The position numbers and the translations under genes are program-made. A stretch of 64,000 nucleotides of DNA from Oceanicaulis sp. HTCC2633 (lineage in GTDB: Bacteria; Pseudomonadota; Alphaproteobacteria; Caulobacterales; Maricaulaceae). The stretch covers positions 1,629,251-1,693,250 of the forward strand of contig NZ_CH672428.1 in NCBI RefSeq assembly GCF_000152745.1. Direction: 5' to 3'. The notes beneath the pieces were generated by a model, which ran no database searches, had not been told where the DNA came from, and was given only the letters and a program-made list of their open reading frames with translations. Numbering within the stretch: position 1 is the stretch's first letter; each line of letters starts with the position of its first letter. Below, one piece after another: positions 1 to 8,520 of the stretch.

Positions 1-1639
1 TCGGCAACCGATCCGCTACCGCCGCTCGCACGCCAGCCCAGCCCTCTTGCAGGCGATCAAGCTCAACCGGTCCGCCCGGCGCCGTACGGGCCAGCTGCCG
101 GAGGGCGATTTCCGCATCCTCCAGCAGGCCGGCATCGGCGCCCTTTTCATGGGTCGCCCCGATCATCAGCCGCCCGTCCAGACGCGCGGCGTATCCGCCC
201 CAGGCGGCTGGCGCCCGCAGATCAAAACCGCTCTCGAACAGCCCCACCTGTCCCGCGGTGGGTTCGAGGGTCAGCCCCCGCCCGGACAGAAGGGCATGCT
301 GGGCCCATCCGCCTGCGAAGATCACCCCGGCATAAGGGCCAAAGCGCTCGCCGGTTCCGGCCTGAAGACGCCAGCCATCGTCTCTCCGCGCCAGAAGCTC
401 CACGCGGACATCGTGTGCGGTAGCATTGCGCGCCAGCGCCGGGACCAGCCGCTCGGGCCGGATCTGCCCGGCGCTCGCCATCCACAGCGCCCCCGCCTCA
501 CCGCCGAGGCCGCAACGCCGCGCCGCGTCGGAAGGCGACAGAAACTCAAAGCCGTCATCAAGCGCCTGCGCCAGGGAAAACAGACGCTCGGCGCCTTTGG
601 CGTCAGGAGCGAGACGCGCAACCCCGGTGGGTTCAAAGCCATCCAGATCGCGATAGAGCGTGCGGGCATAGTCAAACGCCGCCAGCAAGGCGCGGTTATG
701 GGGTCGATCCCCCAGCTCCAGCCGTGGCGTCAGAAGACCACGCGGCGCACCGGACGCGCCTGAAGCCCAGCCGCCCTCGGCGAAGACATCGACGCTGCGT
801 CCCCTCAGGGCGAAGGCGTGAACAAGGCTGGCCGCGGCGATGCCGCCGCCGATGATCGCGATGGGGCCCTCAAGCGGTTGCGCTGACGGAAAGGGCGTTG
901 GCGACTCCTCGGCCGGCGCTCCTTCATAGATCGCCTCAAGCCGTTCGCGCTTGCGCCCGAAGCCGGGCTTCTTCTCGACCTTGAAGCCCGCCGCTGCGAG
1001 ACCGCGCCTAACCGCGCCCGCCACCGTGAAGGTGACCGCCGGAGCGCCGGGCGCGCTCAAGCGCGCCAGCTCCGTGAAGACATTCGTGTCCCACATGTCG
1101 GGGTTCCTGGCGGGGGCGAAACCATCAAGGAACCAGGCGTCCGCCTTGAAATCCATGTTCGGCAGCGCGCTCTCTGCCAGATCATGAAAGACGGTCAGCA
1201 TGACCCGTCCGCCCTCGAAAACACGCCGGTGCGGACCTTTGTGAGGGCTCGGCCACACCTCTGTCAGTTGCGCGCTCAAAGCCGCAAGCTCGGGGAAAGC
1301 CGACAGCGCCCGTTCCGCATCCGCTTGCCGGAGCGGGAAGCCTTCAATGCTGACGAAATGAAGCTGCGCATCAGACGGCGCGGTCTTGAGGAACAGATCC
1401 CACAGCGCCAGAAAGTTCAGCCCGGTGCCAAAGCCCAGCTCGGCCACCACGGTCGGGCGGCCCCTGGCGAAGCGCTCAGGGAAGTTGGCAGCCTTGAGAA
1501 AGACCGAGCGGGTTTCCGCCAGGCCATCCTCGGCGGAGAAATAGACATCGCCCGCATCCAGAGCGACCGGGCCGGTTGCGGTCCAGTCAATCCGGGCATG
1601 GGGGCGCTTCAGGGCGTAAGGATCAGGGTGTTCAGACAT
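1..1639 (-). CDS. mnmC: bifunctional tRNA mnm5s2U biosynthesis protein MnmC (3' end outside window)
   Basis: The frame opens at an ATG at 1639 and runs off the left edge, so about 546 residues are visible and the C-terminus is missing. The N-terminal methyltransferase domain has the SAM motif GFGTGLNF at about residues 69-76. The C-terminal FAD oxidase domain starts with the dinucleotide motif IGGGIAAA at about residue 260. In the known family the oxidase removes the carboxymethyl group from cmnm5(s2)U34 of tRNA and the methyltransferase then makes mnm5(s2)U. Both domains in one chain match the fused enterobacterial form. It lies downstream of motA with 69 bp between them. No frame break is visible in the part present. 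Confidence 0.9.
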   Translation of the reverse strand, partial: MSEHPDPYALKRPHARIDWTATGPVALDAGDVYFSAEDGLAETRSVFLKAANFPERFARGRPTVVAELGFGTGLNFLALWDLFLKTAPSDAQLHFVSIEGFPLRQADAERALSAFPELAALSAQLTEVWPSPHKGPHRRVFEGGRVMLTVFHDLAESALPNMDFKADAWFLDGFAPARNPDMWDTNVFTELARLSAPGAPAVTFTVAGAVRRGLAAAGFKVEKKPGFGRKRERLEAIYEGAPAEESPTPFPSAQPLEGPIAIIGGGIAAASLVHAFALRGRSVDVFAEGGWASGASGAPRGLLTPRLELGDRPHNRALLAAFDYARTLYRDLDGFEPTGVARLAPDAKGAERLFSLAQALDDGFEFLSPSDAARRCGLGGEAGALWMASAGQIRPERLVPALARNATAHDVRVELLARRDDGWRLQAGTGERFGPYAGVIFAGGWAQHALLSGRGLTLEPTAGQVGLFESGFDLRAPAAWGGYAARLDGRLMIGATHEKGADAGLLEDAEIALRQLARTAPGGPVELDRLQEGWAGVRAAVADRLP

Positions 1640-1708
1640 GACAGCGCCCGCCTTGGCCAAAGACCAGGGCGGGCGCAAGGGGAAATGTCAAATGCGCTGC
1701 GCGAGCGA

Positions 1709-2575
1709 TTAGATCGTCGGCGCGTTGGAGCTGGCCTCTTCAAGCTCGGCGAAGCTCGGCTGGAAGCTGCTCGGCACATTGCCGCGGCCGATCTCGACGG
1801 AGATCTGGGCGGCGTTGCCATGCAGGTGCGCCACGAGCACAGCCTGGATGATCTTGTAGAAGGCGCCCTCTTCTTCGTAGATCTCGTTCAGGCGCGCCGC
1901 GAACGGGCCCACCAGGCCATAGGCCAGGAACACGCCGAGGAAGGTCCCCACCAGAGCCGAGCCGATCTTGGCGCCGAGCACGGTCGGCGGCGAGTCGATC
2001 GCGCCCATGGTCTTGATGATCCCCAGCACCGCGGCCACGATCCCCAGCGCGGGCAGGGCGTCGGCCATGCTCTGCAGGGCATGCGCGGGCGTGGCGGCCT
2101 CGTGATGGTGCTTCTCGATCTGCTTTTCCATCGCGTCCTCGACCTGATGCGGGTCCTCGAGGTTCATCGTCATCATCCGCAGCGTGTCGCAGATGAAGTC
2201 GATGGCGAAATGGTCCTTCATGATCTTCGGATAGGCGGAGAAGATCGAACTGTCGTGCGGGTTCTCGATATGAGATTCCAGCGCGATCACGCCCTTGGTC
2301 TTCATCGTCTTGGTCAGCTGGAACAGGAGGGTCAGCAGGTCCATGTAATCCTGCTTGCCCCATTTGGGCCCCGAGATCAGCTTGGCGAAGTCGCCGGCCG
2401 TCTTGGTGATCGTGCCCAGCGAGTTACTGATCAGGAAGGCGCCGATCGCGGCGCCGCCGATCATCATGAGTTCGAACGGCAAGGCCGCGACAATGATGTC
2501 GAAGTGCCCCCCGGCGAGCGTGAAGCCGCCGAACACCATGCCGAACAGGACAACAATCCCGATAATCTGAAACAT
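1709..2575 (-). CDS. motA: flagellar motor stator protein MotA
   Basis: This 288-residue protein has four hydrophobic segments (about residues 3-22, 30-50, 155-180 and 190-215). A large cytoplasmic loop lies between the second and third, which is the MotA arrangement. MotA forms the inner-membrane proton channel of the flagellar stator with MotB and pushes on the rotor protein FliG. I chose the ATG at 2575, which follows a purine-rich GGTGGTGGGA. A GTG three codons upstream (2584) is possible. No motB lies beside it; the two genes are also unlinked in Caulobacter, so this is not odd. The length and the N-terminus are typical of the alphaproteobacterial family. Confidence 0.92.
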   Translation of the reverse strand: MFQIIGIVVLFGMVFGGFTLAGGHFDIIVAALPFELMMIGGAAIGAFLISNSLGTITKTAGDFAKLISGPKWGKQDYMDLLTLLFQLTKTMKTKGVIALESHIENPHDSSIFSAYPKIMKDHFAIDFICDTLRMMTMNLEDPHQVEDAMEKQIEKHHHEAATPAHALQSMADALPALGIVAAVLGIIKTMGAIDSPPTVLGAKIGSALVGTFLGVFLAYGLVGPFAARLNEIYEEEGAFYKIIQAVLVAHLHGNAAQISVEIGRGNVPSSFQPSFAELEEASSNAPTI

Positions 2576-2793
2576 TCCCACCACCCGTTCTAGGCGACAT
2601 CCGAAGACCCGGCGGCTCCTGCCGCTCTGTCGCCTTCAGCGTCCGATTTCGGGACGGTTATACGCGCTGATGCTTAAGGCCCGGTTTGCGACGCGTTAGG
2701 AGCTGGGAAAGACTCTGCGTCCGACTCACGCATAGCCGCCCTGCTCTCATAAACATGGACGGCGCGGGCGGGCGGGCCTATGTCTGTAAGCCT

Positions 2794-4080
2794 ATGAACC
2801 CGCCCTATGATCCCGCCAATCCGTCGAGCCCTGATGTGCGCCGCCGCGCATTCCGGCTCCTGTTCCTGTGCCTGATCGCGACCTCCATCGGCAATTCCAT
2901 GCTGTTCGCGATCCTGCCGCCGCTGGCGCGGGAGCTGCAGGTGGACGAGATCTTCGTCGGGGCGATCTACACGCTTTCCGCCCTCCTCTTCCTGATCATG
3001 AGCCCGGTCTGGGGCGCCTTGTCGGACCGGTATGGCCGTCGCCCGCTGATCGTGTTCGGATTGTCGGCCTTTGCAGGCTCCTGCCTGGTCTTCGCCGCAG
3101 GCGCCTGGGCCGGTCAGGTGGGCCTCCTGCCGCCCATGGCCGCGATCATCGCCATGGCGCTGGCGCGCTCGATCTTTGGCGGGCTGGGCTCGGCCACCAA
3201 CCCCTCCGCCCAGGCCTATGTGGCGGACCGCACCGAGCCGTCCCAGCGCACCCGCGCGCTGTCGAGCCTGACGGCGGCGTTCGGGCTTGGGACCGTGATC
3301 GGTCCGGCTTTGGCGGGCTTTTTCTCCCACCGCATCGGCATTTCCACCTTCATGGTGCTGGTCGCCATCATGGTGGGCATTGCGGCGGTCTGCGTGCGCC
3401 TGTTCCTGCCTGAACAGACCCCGCCCCAGAAAAAGGGCCGCCCGATCAATCCGCTGGTGCAATTCAGATTCGCCGGAGATCCGCGCCTGACCGCCTTCAT
3501 GATCTATGGCTGCGCGATGTGGATGGCCCAGGCGGCGAGCCTGCAATCACTCAGCTTTTACATCATGGACCGTCTGGGCATGGACGCGGCGGGAGGTCTG
3601 CAACTGGGCTCCATCGCGCTGACCATGGGCGCGGCGGGGCTGATCTTCGCCCAGCTTGTCGTGATCCCCGTGCTGAACACCTCGCCTCGCGTCCTCATGA
3701 TCATCGGCGCTGTGATGGTGGTTCTGGGCAACGCCACGATGATCTTCGCGCCCAATTATGTGGTCATCGTGATCGGCTACATGTTCAACAGTTTCGGCTT
3801 CGGGCTCGCGCGCTCGGGCTTCACTGCGGGCGCCTCGCTGGCGGTCGAGCCCGAGGAACAGGGCCGGGCGGCGGGTCTGACCACCGCCACGGCGGGCGTG
3901 GGCTTCATGATCGCGCCCATCACCGGGCTGTGGCTCTATCAGAGCGTGGCGCCGGCCGCGCCCTTCGAGCTCAACGCCAGCCTCGCCGTGATCGGCTGCG
4001 CGCTGGCGCTGCTGCATCCGCGGGTGCGGGAGACGACGGCGGCGCTGGTCCCCAATGTCGAGGACACGCCGCCCGCCTAA
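2794..4080 (+). CDS. MFS transporter, DHA1 (TetA-like) family
   Basis: This protein of about 428 residues has twelve predicted membrane segments. The loop between segments 2 and 3 carries the MFS motif A variant GALSDRYGRRPL (about residues 74-85). The family members are proton-driven efflux pumps for drugs or metabolites in the inner membrane; the substrate cannot be read from the sequence. I chose the ATG at 2794, just before the conserved hydrophobic start. The frame stays open upstream to 2686, so a longer N-terminus cannot be excluded. It is transcribed away from motA and runs tail to tail into the transglycosylase gene with only 7 bp between the stops. Confidence 0.85.
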   Translation: MNPPYDPANPSSPDVRRRAFRLLFLCLIATSIGNSMLFAILPPLARELQVDEIFVGAIYTLSALLFLIMSPVWGALSDRYGRRPLIVFGLSAFAGSCLVFAAGAWAGQVGLLPPMAAIIAMALARSIFGGLGSATNPSAQAYVADRTEPSQRTRALSSLTAAFGLGTVIGPALAGFFSHRIGISTFMVLVAIMVGIAAVCVRLFLPEQTPPQKKGRPINPLVQFRFAGDPRLTAFMIYGCAMWMAQAASLQSLSFYIMDRLGMDAAGGLQLGSIALTMGAAGLIFAQLVVIPVLNTSPRVLMIIGAVMVVLGNATMIFAPNYVVIVIGYMFNSFGFGLARSGFTAGASLAVEPEEQGRAAGLTTATAGVGFMIAPITGLWLYQSVAPAAPFELNASLAVIGCALALLHPRVRETTAALVPNVEDTPPA

Positions 4081-4087
4081 GCGAGGC

Positions 4088-5293
4088 TTACTGCGCCCGC
4101 GCCATCACCGCCTCATACGCGAGACGCCCGGCATAGCCATCCGGCGTGAGCCCGTTGGCGGCCTGGAAGGATTTGAGCGCCGCGCGGCTATTGGCCCCGA
4201 AAATGCCGTCCACGCCCCGCGTGTCATGACCGAGATCGGTCAGGGTCTGCTGCAGTTCGCGCGCCTGGGACCGGGTGATCGGGGGATTGTCTTGCGGCCA
4301 GTCCCCCGGCAGGGCGTCGAGACCCGACAGGCGCTTGGCCAGATAGCTGACCCCCAGCGCGTAGGCGGTGGAATTGTTATAGCGCATGATGACGTCGAAA
4401 TTGGTGAAGGCCATGAAGGCCGGACCTGACGCGCCCGCAGGCAGCAGGATGCGGGCGGGGCGATAGAGATCATCCGGGCTCCATTCCCCGCTCACCGGCC
4501 GCACGCCATCCATGGCCCAGGCGGAGACGGCGCGTCGGTCGCGCTCTTCCCAGCCCGCAAAGTCAAACCCTTCCGGCAAAGTGACCTCTGTGACGACGGG
4601 GGCGCCGGTCTGCCAGCCCGCCCGCGCCAGAAGGTTCGCCGCAGACCCCAGCGCATCGGCTTCGGTCGTCCAGATGTCGCGATGCCCGTCACCATGAATA
4701 TCGACGGCCCGCTCCATATAGGTGGTCGGTATGAACTGGGTCTGGCCCATGGCGCCCGCCCAGCTGCCCTTGAGCTGGTCCCGGTCGGCATAGCCGCGCT
4801 CGATCATGTCGGCGACCGCGAAGAGCTGGTTTTCGGCGAACTGACGGCGGCGACCTTCCCAGGCGAGAGTCGCCAGCGAGCGGACAATGTCGAAATCGCC
4901 CTGAATGACGCCATAGGCGCTCTCGAGCCCCCAGATCGCGGTCAGGATATCGGCGTCCACGCCGAACTGGGATTCGACCGTTTCCAGCGCCTCGCCATGA
5001 GTCGCCTGGGCGGACAGGCCGTTCTGGGTGCGAGCGTCAGAGGCGGCGCCCTCAAGATACTGCCAGACCGGACGTACGAATTCAGGCTGGGAGCGGTCGC
5101 GATCGATGATGCGGGAATCAGGCTCCAGCCCGTCCATCATCAGAGCAATGGTCGCAGGCTCGGCGCCATGTTCGGCGAGGCGGTCCCGGAAGCCGCTGGC
5201 CCAGTCCTCGAAGCTGGTCTCCTGCGCGCCCGCGGCGGCTGAAACCAGCACAGCCACGGCCAGAGCCGCGCTTTTGAACAGTGTGCGTACCAT
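4088..5293 (-). CDS. lytic murein transglycosylase, MltB/SLT_2 family, with peptidoglycan-binding domain
   Basis: This 401-residue protein has a signal peptide ending near the AGA-Q at residue 23. An SLT_2 catalytic domain follows with the motif WGLESAYG, in which Glu124 is the likely acid. A C-terminal PG_binding_1 domain covers about residues 340-395. The family cleaves the MurNAc-GlcNAc bond to give 1,6-anhydro-MurNAc ends, acting in the periplasm during wall growth or insertion of machines. Two adjacent ATGs (5296 and 5293) follow an AGGAA; the second has the better spacing of 7. There is no lipobox, so it is probably soluble or secreted, unlike E. coli MltB. Confidence 0.92.
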   Translation of the reverse strand: MVRTLFKSAALAVAVLVSAAAGAQETSFEDWASGFRDRLAEHGAEPATIALMMDGLEPDSRIIDRDRSQPEFVRPVWQYLEGAASDARTQNGLSAQATHGEALETVESQFGVDADILTAIWGLESAYGVIQGDFDIVRSLATLAWEGRRRQFAENQLFAVADMIERGYADRDQLKGSWAGAMGQTQFIPTTYMERAVDIHGDGHRDIWTTEADALGSAANLLARAGWQTGAPVVTEVTLPEGFDFAGWEERDRRAVSAWAMDGVRPVSGEWSPDDLYRPARILLPAGASGPAFMAFTNFDVIMRYNNSTAYALGVSYLAKRLSGLDALPGDWPQDNPPITRSQARELQQTLTDLGHDTRGVDGIFGANSRAALKSFQAANGLTPDGYAGRLAYEAVMARAQ

Positions 5294-5471
5294 CATGATG
5301 TTCCTGAACTCGCCTTTGCGCCCCTCGCCGAAGCAGATGATAACGCTGCTCGCACACACTTGCGAGGCGCCAGAAGCGTTGACTCTGCGCTGAGGGTTGA
5401 GTAAATCGCGCCCTCTTGAATTTTCCGGGGGCCGTAATGTCCTCCACCCGCATTTAGCTAGGGCGACGACC

Positions 5472-5597
5472 ATGAAAGTGCGCAGCTCCCTGAAGTCCTT
5501 GAAGAACCGCCACCGCGACTGTCAGGTCGTGCGCCGCCGCGGCAAGGTCTACGTGATCAACAAAACCGACCCGCGCTTCAAAGCCCGCGCCGGCTAG
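5472..5597 (+). CDS. rpmJ: 50S ribosomal protein L36 (cysteine-poor form)
   Basis: This 41-residue basic protein begins [11 protein letters not shown] and contains the conserved [15 protein letters not shown] end. It is a component of the large ribosomal subunit. It has a single cysteine (residue 17), so it is the zinc-free C-minus form common in alphaproteobacteria rather than the zinc-ribbon form. It stands apart from the main ribosomal protein operons, between the divergent transglycosylase gene and a HAD phosphatase that starts 6 bp after its stop. Confidence 0.95.
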   Translation: MKVRSSLKSLKNRHRDCQVVRRRGKVYVINKTDPRFKARAG

Positions 5598-5603
5598 ACA
5601 GCC

Positions 5604-6209
5604 GTGTCGCGCGCGGTTCTCTGGGACCTGGGTCATACCCTGGTCGACTGGGACCCGCGCCGGGTCTACAGATCCCTGTTATCTGACGACGCCGCCGTGG
5701 AGCAATTCCTCGGCGGTGTTTGTACTATGGCATGGCACACCGAGCATGACCGCGGCGTGCCCATGGCCGAGAACCGCAAGCCCCTGATTGACGCCCATCC
5801 CGACAAGGCCGACCTCATCACGGCCTGGGACACGCGCTGGCCGGACATGTTCGATGGCTGGATCACGGGCATGGAAGCGGTGGTTGACCGCCTGAGCGCC
5901 CTGGGCGTGGCGCAATACGCCCTGACCAATCTTCCGGCCGAGAAATGGTCTCATATCGAGCAGACCTATCCCAAGATCGCCGCGTTCGATGCGGTGGTGG
6001 TCTCCGGCGCGGAAAAAATGGTCAAACCCGATCCCCGCCTCTATCAGCTGACCATCGAGCGGATCGGCCACGCGCCCGAGGACGTGCTGTTCATCGATGA
6101 CCGCGAGGACAATATCCGCGCCGGGGTCGAAGCAGGCTTCAAGGGGCATGTCTTCCGCGGCGCAGAAGGCGCGGTTCAGGCCCTTCGCGATCATGGGATC
6201 GCGCTCTAA
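5604..6209 (+). CDS. HAD-superfamily hydrolase (YihX-like phosphatase)
   Basis: This 201-residue protein carries the HAD motifs in order: motif I WDLGHTLVDW with nucleophile Asp8, motif II LTNLP, motif III lysine in KMVKPDPR, and motif IV FIDDREDN. The second acidic residue of the usual DxD is replaced by Gly, as in the FDLGN type of alpha-D-glucose-1-phosphatase YihX. A helical cap lies between motifs I and II. Small phosphorylated metabolites are the usual substrates; the exact one is unknown. The GTG start at 5604 lies 6 bp after rpmJ, so the two are probably cotranscribed. Confidence 0.85.
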   Translation: MSRAVLWDLGHTLVDWDPRRVYRSLLSDDAAVEQFLGGVCTMAWHTEHDRGVPMAENRKPLIDAHPDKADLITAWDTRWPDMFDGWITGMEAVVDRLSALGVAQYALTNLPAEKWSHIEQTYPKIAAFDAVVVSGAEKMVKPDPRLYQLTIERIGHAPEDVLFIDDREDNIRAGVEAGFKGHVFRGAEGAVQALRDHGIAL

Positions 6210-6270
6210 GCGCAAGGGTTGCACATCTTCCCCACACAGGCGATGATACTGGCCCGTGGGAGTCTGCTTC

Positions 6271-6462
6271 ATGTTCAACCTGAAGAAACATGCGCTTTAT
6301 TTTGCAGCGTTCATCACCGCCTTCATGGTGTTGAGCGTGGCGTTACCGGCCCTGAACCTGAACTGGCCGCCAGTCTTGCAAGTTTTCCTCAAGGGGTTTC
6401 TGTCGGGTCTGATCGCCATGCCGCTGCATCCCCGATTCAGGCAGCGCCAGACTACAGACTGA
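6271..6462 (+). CDS. DUF2798-like small membrane protein
   Basis: This 63-residue protein has two hydrophobic stretches (about residues 7-30 and 35-56) and ends MPLHPRFRQRQTTD. It resembles the DUF2798 family of tiny two-helix membrane proteins with no known function. I chose the ATG at 6271; a GTG at 6256 would add five residues. The purine-rich GTGGGAG lies 13 bp upstream. It stands between the HAD gene and a TPR gene, all in the same direction. Confidence 0.6.
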   Translation: MFNLKKHALYFAAFITAFMVLSVALPALNLNWPPVLQVFLKGFLSGLIAMPLHPRFRQRQTTD

Positions 6463-6499
6463 GCTTGCCCGGATCAGCGTCTGGCTTATCCTTCCTTCC

Positions 6500-7075
6500 A
6501 TGATGGTGCTCTGCCTCCTGGCCGCCTTTCAGGCGACGCCGCTCGATCTGAGTCCGACTCTGGATGTGGCGGAGCCGCGCGAACATCGCTCCGTCTCCGA
6601 GCATCTCGATGACCGCCTGCAAACCCTGGCCAGTCTGACTGATGAGGAGCGCGCCGCCGCCGTTGCGGACGAAGTGCGCTCCTTGTGGCGGCAGCAGGCC
6701 GGGGCAACCGCTGACCTTTTGCTTCAGCGGGGCGCCGAGGCGCGCGAGCGCGGCGACATCGACACCGCCTGGCGCAGCTATGACCATCTGCGCGCGCTGG
6801 AACCCGACTATGCCGAAGGCTGGGTGGTCTCCGCCGAGCTGGCCATGCAGGCATCGGACTGGGAGTTCGCACTGGAAGCGCTCAACCAGGCCGTGACCCT
6901 CGATGAGCGCCGGTTTGACGCCTGGGCGCTTCTGGGCCGGGCGCTGGAACAGGCGCAGGCGCGTGAGGCGGCGATGGAGGCCTATCGCGAAGCAGTATTG
7001 CTTTACCCCCTGCATCCGGCGGCCGGGCCCGCCCTCGCCCGGCTCGAACGTGAGCTCGCGGGACGCGCGCTCTAG
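6500..7075 (+). CDS. tetratricopeptide repeat protein
   Basis: This 191-residue protein has a short hydrophobic N-terminus (MMVLCLLAAFQA) that may be a signal peptide. A charged region follows, then about three TPR units (residues 80-185) with the usual A-x-x-x-A-x-x-x-A spacing, for example in FDAWALLGRALEQAQ. Such repeats bind partner proteins. No enzyme motif is seen. It precedes an alpha/beta hydrolase by 21 bp in the same direction and may share its transcript. The partner and role are unknown. Confidence 0.7.
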   Translation: MMVLCLLAAFQATPLDLSPTLDVAEPREHRSVSEHLDDRLQTLASLTDEERAAAVADEVRSLWRQQAGATADLLLQRGAEARERGDIDTAWRSYDHLRALEPDYAEGWVVSAELAMQASDWEFALEALNQAVTLDERRFDAWALLGRALEQAQAREAAMEAYREAVLLYPLHPAAGPALARLERELAGRAL

Positions 7076-7096
7076 GCGCGGAGTAGGGGCTGACGC

Positions 7097-7936
7097 ATGA
7101 CAGGCGAGTTCATCGAACTGGGCGGCGTCAGACTTCATCATCTCATGACAGGCCCCGAGGCCGCGCCAACGCTTCTGGTCCTGCACGGCGCTTCCACCTC
7201 GCTGTATGAACCCTATATGGCGCTCTCGAACGCGCTGGAAGCCTATCGGGTGATCTGGCTTGACCGCCCTGGTCTGGGGTGGAGCGAACGCCCCTCAGGC
7301 CCTTGGTCGCCCCAACGGGAAGCCGAGCTGATCGCGCATTTCCTGACCGCGCTTGGCGTGCCTCGCGTGGTCGTTCTGGGGCATTCCTGGGGGGCGGCGA
7401 TCGCGCTCCGGCTTCTGATGGATCGCCCCGATCATGTCAGCGGCGGCGTGCTGATCAGTCCCGCCGCCCGCGCCTGGGTGGGCGAGGCGGCGAGCTATAA
7501 CAAGATGACAGGCTGGCCCGTCATCGGCCCGCTGATCAGCCATGTGATCGCGCCCCTGATCGGCCCGCGGGAACTGCACAAGGGCGTGGCAAGCGCCTTT
7601 CATCCCGAGCCGGTCCCGACGGGCTATATCGAAACGGCGCGACTGGACCGCTTGTTCAAGCCGTCCGTATGGAAGGCCAATGCGCAGGACATGGCGCAGG
7701 TCAACGCGCATCTGGCCAATCAGGAAACGCGTTATGGCGAGATCACCCAGCCCGTGGTGATTCTGGCGGGGCCGAAGGACACGGTGGTCCGCACCAGTCG
7801 GCACGCCGAACCTGTGGCGAAAACGCTGCCCCATGGTGAGATGCGGCTCTTTCCCAAGGCGGGACATAACCTGCACCACGCCTATTCCCATGAAGTCACG
7901 AAGGCTGTCGCGGACGTGCTGGCGCGCAGACGCTGA
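7097..7936 (+). CDS. alpha/beta hydrolase
   Basis: This 279-residue protein has an alpha/beta hydrolase fold. The oxyanion motif LHGAS lies at about residue 29, the nucleophile elbow GHSWG has Ser97, a likely acid sits in LAGPKDTVV, and the catalytic His lies in KAGHNLHHAY near the C-terminus. The N-terminal part resembles small-molecule esterases and haloperoxidase-like hydrolases. The substrate is unknown. The ATG at 7097 follows GAGTAGGGGCTGACGC. The next gene converges on it with 23 bp between the stops. Confidence 0.85.
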   Translation: MTGEFIELGGVRLHHLMTGPEAAPTLLVLHGASTSLYEPYMALSNALEAYRVIWLDRPGLGWSERPSGPWSPQREAELIAHFLTALGVPRVVVLGHSWGAAIALRLLMDRPDHVSGGVLISPAARAWVGEAASYNKMTGWPVIGPLISHVIAPLIGPRELHKGVASAFHPEPVPTGYIETARLDRLFKPSVWKANAQDMAQVNAHLANQETRYGEITQPVVILAGPKDTVVRTSRHAEPVAKTLPHGEMRLFPKAGHNLHHAYSHEVTKAVADVLARRR

Positions 7937-7959
7937 ACCTCCGTCCCGGAGCGGGAAAC

Positions 7960-8520
7960 TTACTCCGCCACCCGACGGTACACCCCGTCCACGCGCAGCT
8001 GGCCATTCGCGGCTTCATAGACGCCACGCATGATCGCTTCGAGCTGATCGAGGTCCTGGATCGGGCAATAGCCCTCGGCGTCCCGGCTCACATCCGCTGT
8101 CTCGAGCACCGCATCGGCGACATCCGAGCAGGACGGCTGATGATAGCTGACGACTCGGCCCTCCTCATAAACGAAGGCGAGCCCGTAGCCGACCCCATCC
8201 TCTCGGGGGGACTGAACGATGTAGACATCGTCAAACAGTTCATGAAAGCGGGCGCCCTGGTGAGGAAAGTTCGGCGCATCAGAGACATAGCGTCTCTGTT
8301 CGAGCGTGATTTCGCCGGTCCAGGTGGGGCGGTCCCATTCACGGCCGTCCGGATGCGTCGGAGTATGGGCGTAGACGCCTTCAGACACAGGCCGATCCGC
8401 GCCCCAATATCCCACCAGCTCTTCTTCACTCGCGAAACAGGCGGTCAGCCCCAATGCAAAAGCGAGCCCGGCGCACACGCGCAGGCTCGCTTTCACAACT
8501 GCCAGAGCGACAGCGTTCAT
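7960..8520 (-). CDS. putative lipoprotein, function unknown
   Basis: This 186-residue protein has a signal peptide with the lipobox LTAC (Cys28), so it is probably membrane-anchored. The mature part is acidic with two further cysteines (in QPSCSD and EGYCPI) that could form a disulfide in the periplasm. I do not recognise a family. Its ATG overlaps the stop codon of the upstream aminopeptidase P gene in the sequence ATGA, so the two are probably translationally coupled. Confidence 0.65.
   Translation of the reverse strand: MNAVALAVVKASLRVCAGLAFALGLTACFASEEELVGYWGADRPVSEGVYAHTPTHPDGREWDRPTWTGEITLEQRRYVSDAPNFPHQGARFHELFDDVYIVQSPREDGVGYGLAFVYEEGRVVSYHQPSCSDVADAVLETADVSRDAEGYCPIQDLDQLEAIMRGVYEAANGQLRVDGVYRRVAE

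Noticed and set aside
1184-2593. A 469-codon open frame on the plus strand over mnmC and motA
   Set aside because: It is antisense to two well-recognised genes, has a His/Arg/Gln-rich composition typical of the reverse frame of GC-rich genes, and matches no family.
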